This document shows positions 1 through 5,159 of a stretch of 6,551 nt of DNA, one piece after another. Where the stretch lies: NCBI GenBank assembly GCA_011322715.1, contig DRLX01000376.1:1-6551 (forward strand), in the 5' to 3' direction. Under the pieces are notes generated by a model. The model was not told the DNA's origin. It saw only the letters and a program-made list of their open reading frames with translations, and made no database searches. The DNA comes from Desulfobulbaceae bacterium (GTDB lineage: Bacteria; Desulfobacterota; Desulfobulbia; Desulfobulbales; Desulfobulbaceae). The translations under genes and the position numbers were made by a program. Positions within the stretch are counted from its first letter, which is position 1, and each line of letters starts with the position of its first letter.

Positions 1-330
1 ACCGCCGATAAATAAAATTGGATGTAATGGGGAAGATTGGGACTTGTACGGTAGATGAGCTCGCCCTTCCGGTGATGGGTGGCTATAAAAGCGGAACTGC
101 AGTTGCCGCTGCGGATGGTGCGGAGAAGGAGCTAATCAAGCAATTTCGGCTCGGTATCGGTCTGGTCGAGAAGGTGCATATTGACAAGCAGGTCAAATGG
201 GCGGGATTTTTTTTTGTTTTACCGTGCGGTTTCAGGAATAAAAGATTCCACACCGATGACGATGGCTTTTTCATCAATTGTCATTCCTGTCTGTTCACGC
301 GTACTGGGATGTGGAGTTATCGTCGACAAT
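1..330 (-). pseudogene. Decayed downstream part of an FHA-domain protein, runs off the left edge
   Basis: Seen: on the minus strand, downstream of the FHA fragment, protein-like sequence continues in a different frame (codon boundaries as at 219-221). It reads TREQTGMTIDEKAIVIG and then PETAR, a TAA stop (219-221), PFDLLVNMHLLDQTDTEPK, a TAG stop, and then an open stretch containing KGELIYRTSPNLPHYIQFYL up to position 1. A run of nine T on the plus strand (207-215) lies just after the first stop. Inference: one former gene broken by a frameshift near 300-330 and two nonsense codons. The pattern LLLRTI..AFIATHHRKGEL is faintly GAF-like, so the parent may have been an FHA-GAF signalling protein, but this is weak. 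The long plus-strand frame at 18-332 shares these codon boundaries and is best explained as the antisense mirror. Alternatives are sequencing error or non-coding sequence. Confidence 0.45.
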
Positions 331-675
331 GATGTGGAAATACATATAAACATGAAAGGTAAAACCATTTGACGGGTGGGCGTGAGTGATTTTTTTCTCC
401 CTTTGCCATATGCCGTTGGTGCTGCCGCAGTCGGCAAGGTAAAAGTCTGCGGCAGTGGATTGAATTTGTGCATGATGTCTCGATATTTCCCGAAAGCCAA
501 GGACAAGAAGATCATTGTCACTGTCCCGTCTGATACGGAGACTGTCGATAAATGGAATAACACGATAATGGCTTGATTTCTTGTTCCTTATAAGCCCTGG
601 GATAGAGCAGGGAACAGTTGGATGAGCACTAAAGATCCAGTAGATAGGAACTCTTTTATCAAATTTAGCCCGCAA
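295..675 (-). pseudogene. FHA-domain protein fragment, probably a broken gene
   Basis: FHA domains bind phosphothreonine peptides in kinase signalling and protein assembly. Seen: this minus-strand frame carries the FHA core in the right order: SLRIRRDSDNDLLVLGF, then the diagnostic SRHHAQI, then FYLADCGSTNGIW, and a last strand like FHVYMYFHIIVDD. The Ser-Arg-x-His and Ser-Thr-Asn-Gly motifs, which make the phosphopeptide pocket in this family, are intact. The usual Gly-Arg of the first loop is Arg-Arg here. The frame stops (TGA, 295-297) right after the last strand. The only start in frame is a TTG at 673-675 with no visible ribosome binding site, and the N-terminal 30 residues do not look like folded protein. 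Protein-like sequence continues in another frame downstream. I infer a pseudogene rather than a free-standing small FHA protein. The domain identification is firmer than the gene status. Confidence 0.6.
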
Positions 676-696
676 TAAGGTTATTTTTTTGTTGTT

Positions 697-725
697 TTGA
701 ATTTTCAGTTGAAGTAAACTATAAA
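697..725 (+). promoter_or_regulatory. Sigma-70-like promoter for the fusA transcript
   Basis: Seen: TTGAAT (697-702), a 17-base spacer and TATAAA (720-725), preceded by a T-rich stretch (681-698) that could act as an UP-like element. The predicted transcription start is about 731-733, giving a leader of roughly 205 nt before the EF-G start codon. A weaker overlapping alternative is TTGAAG (709-714) with TATTAG (731-736) at 16 bases. No other convincing promoter is visible between here and 937. Confidence 0.55.
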
Positions 726-731
726 GTTTAT

Positions 732-837
732 ATTAGAGTGTCTGGCTTGAGGTGGTCCTGCTGGTGTGCTGGATCGACACTGTAGGCTGTCTCAAACAGA
801 ATACGGGAGTTACAGTACATTCTGCAACTCCTTTTTT
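732..837 (+). promoter_or_regulatory. Structured leader of fusA, possible transcription attenuator
   Basis: Seen: the leader begins with AGTGTC (737-742), which can pair with GACACT (776-781). Inside this, GGTCC and GGATC can form a second helix. The segment ACTGTAG (779-785) can instead pair with TTACAGT (810-816), which would consume the 5' arm of the terminator hairpin at 806-831. Both pairings use bases 779-781, so they exclude each other, as in an attenuator. No known riboswitch consensus, T-box motif or SRP/6S RNA signature was recognised. Alternatively the segment is a free small RNA of about 100 nt ending at the terminator. The folding is inferred by eye only. Confidence 0.35.
806..837 (+). 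terminator. Rho-independent terminator-like hairpin upstream of fusA
   Basis: Seen: arms GGAGTTACAG (806-815) and CTGCAACTCC (822-831) pair over nine of ten positions with one A-C mismatch, loop TACATT (816-821), followed directly by six T (832-837). The reverse strand lacks a U-tract, so it would act on plus-strand transcription only. It lies after the promoter at 697-725 and 100 bp before the EF-G start, so it could end a small RNA or work as an attenuator. Confidence 0.65.
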
Positions 838-937
838 ATTTGATGGGTATTTCGATCCGGTCGGGGTGGTCATCAGATGAGACCATACATTAACAGCAAA
901 GAGCAGCGATCTGTGTGCAGAGGTTGAGGAACGCGAG

Positions 938-3022
938 ATGAAACGAGATCTTGATAAGGTACGTAATATTGGAATTAGCGCCCATATTGATTCGGGCAAG
1001 ACCACGCTTACCGAGCGTATTCTTTATTACACCCAGCGTATTCATGCTATCCATGAAGTTCGCGGAAAAGACGGCGTCGGAGCGACAATGGATTCCATGG
1101 AGCTGGAAAAGGAACGCGGGATCACCATTCAGTCCGCTGCTACTTACTGTAACTGGAAGGGCCATGATATCAATATCATCGATACGCCCGGCCATGTTGA
1201 CTTCACGGTTGAGGTAGAACGCGCTCTGCGTGTACTTGACGGTGCTATCCTCATCCTCTGCTCGGTCGGCGGGGTGCAGTCTCAGTCAATTACCGTTGAT
1301 CGGCAGATGACCCGTTACAACGTCCCTCGGATTGCCTTTATCAACAAGTGTGACCGGACCGGCGCCAATCCTTACCGCGTTACGCAACAGTTGCGAGATA
1401 AATTGAATCTGAATGCAATCATGCTGCAGATTCCCATCGGTTTGGAAAATGATATGGAAGGCGTGGTTGATCTTGTCACCATGAAGGCGATATATTTTGA
1501 TGGTGATCAGGGAGATAAGCTTCGTTATGAAGAGATTCCGGACCAGCTCAAGGACGAGGCCGAGGAGAAGCGGGAAGAACTGCTTGATGCCGTTTCCATG
1601 TTCTCCGATGAATTGATGGAGGCCATGCTCGAGGAACAGGAGATTCCCGAGGAGATGATTCATGCCGCAATCCGTAAGGGTACGCTTTCTCTGGAGCTTG
1701 CTCCTGTGATGATCGGGTCTGCCTACAAGAATAAAGGTGTACAGCCGCTTCTTGACGCGGTGAACGCCTATCTTCCCTGTCCGCTTGATGTCGAGAATAT
1801 TGCCCTTGATCTTGATAATGATGAGGCCGAAGTCAAGGTTTCCAATGACCCCAATGATGACCTTGTGGCACTTGCCTTCAAGCTTGAAGACGGCAGGTAT
1901 GGTCAGTTGACTTATATCCGAACCTATCAGGGCGTTATCAGGAAAGGTGATACAATTATTAACACCCGGACAGGTAAAAAACTGAAAGTAGGTCGACTGG
2001 TTCGCCTCCATTCCGATGAAATGGAAGAGATCGAAGAGGCCGGTTCCGGTGATATTGTCGCCCTGTTTGGAGTAGATTGCGCATCCGGCGATACCTTCTG
2101 TGCGCCGAGCCTGAACTGGTCCATGAGCTCCATGCACGTGCCGGCCCCGGTAATTTCTCTGGCTATCAGTCCGGTTGATAATAAGGCCCAGGGGAATATG
2201 TCCAAGGCCTTGAACAGGTTTACCAAAGAGGACCCGACCTTTAAGACCTTTGTCGATCATGAGACCAATGAGACGATTATCTCCGGTATGGGTGAGTTAC
2301 ATCTTGAGGTCTATATAGAACGTATGAAACGTGAGTATGGAGCTGAAGTGGAAATAGGCGCACCCCAGGTCGCCTATCGCGAAACTATTACCAAACGGGC
2401 GGATTTCAATTATACTCACAAGAAACAGACCGGTGGCTCGGGACAATTCGGCCGTGTCGGCGGCTACATGGAGCCATTGGAAGAGGGTGAATATGAATTT
2501 GTCGACGAGATCGTCGGCGGTGTAATTCCCCGTGAATATATTCCCTCCTGTGACAAGGGTTTTCAGGCGAGCATGAAAAAAGGAACCCTGATCGGGGCCC
2601 CGATTACCGGAGTCAAGCTGGTGATTAATGACGGCAGCTTTCACGCAGTCGACTCATCGGACATGGCCTTCCAGCAGGCGGCAAAAGGTGCTTTTCGGGA
2701 AGGATATGCCAAGGCAAATCCGGTTATCATGGAACCGATCATGAAAGTTGCGGTTGAGGGGCCGTCCGAGTTCCAGGGTGCGGTCATGGGAAGCCTGAAC
2801 CAACGGCGCGGTATGATTGTCGGCACCTTTGAAGAGGGAAATTACACAGTGGTTGAGGCGGAGATGCCTTTGTCCGAAATGTTTGGTTATTCAACGACAC
2901 TGCGCTCGCTTACTCAGGGAAAGGCTGAATTTACCATGGAATTTTCTTCCTATAAGCAGGTTCCTAAAAGCGTGGCCGAAGAGTTGATTAAGGCGTTCCA
3001 GGCTGAGAAAAGTGAAGGGTAA
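938..3022 (+). CDS. fusA: Elongation factor G, mitochondrial EFG1 / spdEFG1-like
   Basis: Ribosomal translocase: a cytoplasmic GTPase that moves tRNAs and mRNA after peptide-bond formation. All GTPase motifs are visible: G1 AHIDSGKT (residues 15-22), G2 RGITI with Thr63, G3 DTPGH (82-86), G4 NKCD (136-139) and G5 GSAYKNKG (260-267). Domains II to V follow, including TGGSGQFG in domain IV and the tip segment GSFHAVDSSD with His569. The 694 residues are a full-length EF-G. Family detail: HEVRGKDGVGATMDSMELEK and NINIIDTPGHVDFTVEVERA resemble human GFM1 and the bacterial spdEFG1 group more than E. coli EF-G. In organisms with that group a second EF-G usually handles ribosome recycling. Start: ATG with GAGGA seven bases upstream. 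No rpsL, rpsG or tuf neighbours are present, so this is not a str operon. A small ATPase gene follows after 64 bp. Confidence 0.97.
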   Translation: MKRDLDKVRNIGISAHIDSGKTTLTERILYYTQRIHAIHEVRGKDGVGATMDSMELEKERGITIQSAATYCNWKGHDINIIDTPGHVDFTVEVERALRVLDGAILILCSVGGVQSQSITVDRQMTRYNVPRIAFINKCDRTGANPYRVTQQLRDKLNLNAIMLQIPIGLENDMEGVVDLVTMKAIYFDGDQGDKLRYEEIPDQLKDEAEEKREELLDAVSMFSDELMEAMLEEQEIPEEMIHAAIRKGTLSLELAPVMIGSAYKNKGVQPLLDAVNAYLPCPLDVENIALDLDNDEAEVKVSNDPNDDLVALAFKLEDGRYGQLTYIRTYQGVIRKGDTIINTRTGKKLKVGRLVRLHSDEMEEIEEAGSGDIVALFGVDCASGDTFCAPSLNWSMSSMHVPAPVISLAISPVDNKAQGNMSKALNRFTKEDPTFKTFVDHETNETIISGMGELHLEVYIERMKREYGAEVEIGAPQVAYRETITKRADFNYTHKKQTGGSGQFGRVGGYMEPLEEGEYEFVDEIVGGVIPREYIPSCDKGFQASMKKGTLIGAPITGVKLVINDGSFHAVDSSDMAFQQAAKGAFREGYAKANPVIMEPIMKVAVEGPSEFQGAVMGSLNQRRGMIVGTFEEGNYTVVEAEMPLSEMFGYSTTLRSLTQGKAEFTMEFSSYKQVPKSVAEELIKAFQAEKSEG

Positions 3023-3086
3023 TCGGTGAGTCCGCTCATCGTGACAGGCAGATAAAACCACGAGTACAAGGAAAAGAGGCAAGGTA

Positions 3087-3782
3087 ATGGGATACGAACC
3101 GCTGGTTAATCAGAACCCCTTACGGGTATTAAATCTTGGTAGAGGAAGTAAACAGTTAGGACTGGTGATGGCCCGTGCGGGACTGGGTAAAACCGCTTTG
3201 CTGGTCCAGATAGCCTTGGATTCCATTCTACGCGGCAACAGGGTGATTCATGTCAGTATCGGTGAATCTATTGATAAGACCAGGGCCTGGTATGATGATA
3301 TATTGCAGTTTATTCTTCAGGATCATTCCGTTTCCAGGCCGCATGAGCTGATTGATATGGTCGCAAGGCATCGGATGATTATGACTTTTAAGGAAGATGC
3401 CTTTAGTCGGCCACGCCTTGAAGAACGATTAAACGATCTGATTCTGCAGGATATTTTCAGGCCAAATTGTCTGGTCGTGGACGGCTTTGATTTTGAGAGT
3501 GCTGATCGTGCCGTTGTTGAAGATATTAAAGAATTTCTTGAAAGCATGAGCCTGCAGGCCTGGTTCTCGGCAACCCGGCATCGCAATGACGATCGGGTCT
3601 CTCCCGCCGGTGTGCCCGCACCCTGCCATGAGGTGGATGATCTATTTGATACCGTCATTTTGCTCAAGCCTGAAAAAGATGCAACTATTGAGCTTGAGAT
3701 TATCCGGAATAATGGGGTCTCCGTTGATGCGGGGACCGGTCTTAAGCTGGATCCTTCGACGATGATGATCAAAGAAGGATAA
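3087..3782 (+). CDS. RecA/KaiC-like P-loop ATPase of unknown function
   Basis: A 231-residue soluble single-domain ATPase. Seen: Walker A ARAGLGKT (residues 29-36) close to the N-terminus; strand and acidic residue VIHVSIGES (53-61), with Glu60 where RecA-fold enzymes often carry the catalytic glutamate; Walker B CLVVDGFDF (128-136) with Asp132; then FSATRH, where RecA-like ATPases have a sensor strand. No second ATPase domain, DNA-binding domain or membrane segment is visible, so it is about half a KaiC. The start ATG has AAGAGG and AAGG just upstream; in-frame alternatives would cut into the fold. It lies 64 bp after fusA and 74 bp before hisA and is probably cotranscribed with fusA. The link to translation is only positional. 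I do not recognise a named gene. The P-loop call is firm; the KaiC/RecA affinity is moderate. Confidence 0.88.
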   Translation: MGYEPLVNQNPLRVLNLGRGSKQLGLVMARAGLGKTALLVQIALDSILRGNRVIHVSIGESIDKTRAWYDDILQFILQDHSVSRPHELIDMVARHRMIMTFKEDAFSRPRLEERLNDLILQDIFRPNCLVVDGFDFESADRAVVEDIKEFLESMSLQAWFSATRHRNDDRVSPAGVPAPCHEVDDLFDTVILLKPEKDATIELEIIRNNGVSVDAGTGLKLDPSTMMIKEG

Positions 3783-3793
3783 TCGCCTGAATA

Positions 3794-3839
3794 AGGAAGC
3801 AGTGCCGGACAATCACATTGTGCCCGGTACCTGCTTCCT
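3794..3839 (+). other. Very stable intercistronic hairpin without a U-tract
   Basis: Seen: AGGAAGCAG (3794-3802) pairs perfectly with CTGCTTCCT (3831-3839). The helix continues with TGCCGG (3803-3808) against CCGGTA (3824-3829, one G-U, C3830 bulged), then ACAAT (3809-3813) against ATTGT (3817-3821) with a three-base loop. That is about 20 base pairs. GTAAGG follows instead of a U-tract, so simple rho-independent termination is unlikely. It fills most of the gap between the ATPase and hisA genes and sits just before the hisA ribosome binding region. Likely roles are RNase processing, 3'-end protection or control of hisA expression. Confidence 0.8.
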
Positions 3840-3856
3840 GTAAGGTTGCCTGTCCT

Positions 3857-4642
3857 ATGAAATTTCGTCCCTGTATAGATCTGCATGATGGTAAGGTTAA
3901 ACAGATTATAGGGTCAACCTTGCGTGCCGGCGGTTCCGCCGCACCCCAAACGAATTTTTCTTCCAGGTTTCCTCCTTCCCATTACAGCCGAATGTATCGG
4001 CAGGATGATCTTACCGGCGGTCATGTCATCATGCTTGGACCCGGCAATGAAGAGGCTGCCATGGAGGCGCTTGCCGCTTGGCCGGGAGGCCTTCAGATCG
4101 GCGGTGGGATAAATGATGATAACGCCGCGCTCTGGTTGGAACGTGGTGCCTCCCATGTTATTGTCACCTCATATGTCTTCCATGATGGTATCCTTGATGA
4201 AAATCGATTGCGTAGTTTGTGCAACCTGATCGGCCGCCGACATCTTGTCCTGGATTTGAGCTGTCGCCGTAAGGATGATACATATTTTGTCGTCACGGAT
4301 CGTTGGCAAAAGTTTACTCGGTTGGCAATCACTCGACGGATTCTGGACGATCTGGCCGTATACTGTGATGAATTTTTAGTGCATGCCGTGGATGTTGAGG
4401 GGAAATGTATGGGTGTTGATGCACAGCTGATAGAGATTCTTGCCGCTTCGACCCGCGTGCCCGTTACCTATGCCGGAGGCGTATCGACCATGGCTGATCT
4501 GGAGTTGATTGCCGGGTCCGGTTACGGCAAGCTGGATGTCACGGTGGGCTCCGCCCTGGACATCTTCGGCGGCAACGGTCTGCGTTATGCGGATGTGGTT
4601 GCCTTTTGCGGTAAGCAGAAGCAGGAATCGGACGATGGCTGA
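3857..4642 (+). CDS. hisA: HisA, eukaryotic (HIS6) type: ProFAR isomerase
   Basis: 1-(5-phosphoribosyl)-5-[(5-phosphoribosylamino)methylideneamino]imidazole-4-carboxamide isomerase, the fourth step of histidine biosynthesis, a cytoplasmic (beta/alpha)8 barrel. Seen: the N-terminus FRPCIDLHDGKVKQIIGSTL (residues 3-22) is the hallmark of the HIS6 form, with catalytic Asp8. GGHVIMLG, LQIGGGIND, the second expected catalytic aspartate Asp133 in LVLDLSC, and the phosphate-binding TYAGGVSTMADLE follow. The 261 residues match yeast HIS6; the classical bacterial enzyme is somewhat shorter and starts differently. The frame is open upstream to a TTG at 3818 inside the hairpin, but ATG 3857 fits the conserved N-terminus. 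The ribosome binding site AAGG is modest and about 10 bases away. No other histidine genes are in the window. The eukaryotic-type family is known only sporadically in bacteria, which suggests lateral transfer. Confidence 0.94.
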   Translation: MKFRPCIDLHDGKVKQIIGSTLRAGGSAAPQTNFSSRFPPSHYSRMYRQDDLTGGHVIMLGPGNEEAAMEALAAWPGGLQIGGGINDDNAALWLERGASHVIVTSYVFHDGILDENRLRSLCNLIGRRHLVLDLSCRRKDDTYFVVTDRWQKFTRLAITRRILDDLAVYCDEFLVHAVDVEGKCMGVDAQLIEILAASTRVPVTYAGGVSTMADLELIAGSGYGKLDVTVGSALDIFGGNGLRYADVVAFCGKQKQESDDG

Positions 4643-4811
4643 ACAGGAAAGGTCAACTTCCGAATTTTCCGAGATAAAGCTCATGGTCAGTGATGATCTG
4701 TATCGTGCCTTCCAGCGTTGTGTCTGGATATTGGTGCATGAAACCGGGAGAGACAGATTTGACATCATGCGGGAGGTCGTTCATGATTTTCTCATCAAAT
4801 ACGAGTGTTAG
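4635..4811 (+). CDS. Small protein, possible ribbon-helix-helix regulator
   Basis: A 58-residue protein I do not recognise by name. Seen: the ATG overlaps the last eight bases of hisA, with AGGA (4623-4626) eight bases upstream, so translation is probably coupled. The layout is a short strand EIKLMVS, a first amphipathic helix DDLYRAFQRCVWILVHETG, and a second helix RDRFDIMREVVHDFLIKYE ending in Cys. That strand-helix-helix order and size fit ribbon-helix-helix (Arc/MetJ-like) DNA-binding proteins, which act as dimers. However, the strand has few of the polar residues that usually contact DNA, so a non-DNA-binding dimer is possible. The position at the end of a fusA-ATPase-hisA run suggests an autoregulator or an accessory factor. 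A longer upstream start at 4509 is rejected because it would lie inside hisA. Confidence 0.75.
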   Translation: MAEQERSTSEFSEIKLMVSDDLYRAFQRCVWILVHETGRDRFDIMREVVHDFLIKYEC

Positions 4812-4933
4812 CGGACTGTCGTTACGTCATAAAAATGAAAAGAATCATGGTCGGTCGGGTTGTTTTCTTAAGCGGCTTCAGCCGTAATATAGTGATACGA
4901 TGTCCATATTTTTAAGTAATTTTTCCACCATGC

Positions 4934-4962
4934 TTGACCAGCGTGTCTCCTTCCTTTAATAT
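4934..4962 (+). promoter_or_regulatory. Sigma-70-like promoter for the HDOD gene
   Basis: Seen: TTGACC (4934-4939), exactly 17 bases, then TAATAT (4957-4962), close to the sigma-70 consensus. Transcription would start near 4969, leaving a leader of about 190 nt before the HDOD start codon. This is the best promoter match in the window. Confidence 0.65.
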
Positions 4963-5009
4963 AGCGCCCTTATAAAGAAAAGAGAGTTCGTTGAATCAGT
5001 TTTTGTCAA

Positions 5010-5075
5010 CAGGATCTTTTCTCCTGAAATTTTGGAATCTGCTTGACAACCACCACGCTTTAGTAATCAGGAGGA
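5010..5075 (+). promoter_or_regulatory. Possible RNA switch hiding an isolated Shine-Dalgarno sequence
   Basis: Seen: TTCTCCTGA (5019-5027) can pair over nine bases (one G-U) with TCAGGAGGA (5067-5075), which contains a full AGGAGG Shine-Dalgarno sequence (5069-5074). The same segment can instead pair locally through CAGGA (5010-5014) and TCCTG (5022-5026). The two pairings exclude each other. The odd point is the target: the next ATG, that of the HDOD gene, is 85 bases past the Shine-Dalgarno sequence, and only tiny non-ATG frames begin nearer. No known riboswitch consensus was recognised. Confidence 0.3.
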
Positions 5076-5159
5076 TTTACGCATTCCGTTTTGCAGGCGG
5101 ATATTGTCCTTCCCAATAAATAAGTAAAGCTTGGTAAGCCCTCTACCCGTAACGACTGT

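Larger units (their letters stand above)
4812..5159 (+). other. Intergenic region with promoter and leader of the HDOD gene
   Basis: No convincing gene lies in this 348-bp, AT-rich stretch. It contains a small hairpin CGGC-TTCA-GCCG (4873-4884) with no U-tract, which is a poor terminator for the preceding operon; a good promoter at 4934-4962; short inverted repeats GTTGA/TCAAC (4990-5010); the CAGGA/TCCTG pair (5010-5026); and a strong isolated Shine-Dalgarno sequence at 5069-5074. A second TTGACA at 5043-5048 lacks a matching -10 element. A 26-codon frame from 4835 has no ribosome binding site. Confidence 0.6.

Noticed and set aside
18..332. Plus-strand 104-codon frame at the left edge
   Set aside because: It begins with TTG without a ribosome binding site and shares codon boundaries with the protein-like minus-strand frame, so it is best explained as its antisense mirror.
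595..612. CCCTG/CAGGG inverted repeat as a terminator or operator
   Set aside because: Only a five-base-pair stem, no U-tract and no repeat elsewhere in the window.
732..837. tRNA, SRP RNA, 6S RNA or known riboswitch in the fusA leader
   Set aside because: None of the conserved sequence elements of these RNAs, nor of T-box or c-di-GMP riboswitches, could be found.
733..1005. Minus-strand 90-codon frame covering the fusA leader and start
   Set aside because: It runs through the promoter-proximal leader and terminator hairpin and into fusA; no motif and no support for a start.
1286..2260. Minus-strand 324-codon frame inside fusA
   Set aside because: It lies wholly antisense to the clear EF-G gene, has low-complexity hydrophobic composition and no recognisable motif.
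3818..3856. Upstream TTG start extending HisA by 13 residues
   Set aside because: The extension lies inside the strong hairpin, and the conserved HIS6-type N-terminus begins at ATG 3857.
3323..3886. Minus-strand 187-codon frame across the ATPase gene and hairpin
   Set aside because: It is antisense to the ATPase gene, rich in Ser and Arg as expected of a mirror frame, and has no family motif.
4873..4884. Hairpin CGGC-TTCA-GCCG as a terminator for the fusA-hisA run
   Set aside because: Only four base pairs and no U-tract.
4835..4915. 26-codon frame after the small hisA-overlapping gene
   Set aside because: No ribosome binding site before its ATG and no recognisable sequence.
5043..5071. TTGACA as a second promoter for the HDOD gene
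   Set aside because: No acceptable -10 element at 16-18 bases; the upstream pair at 4934-4962 is far better.
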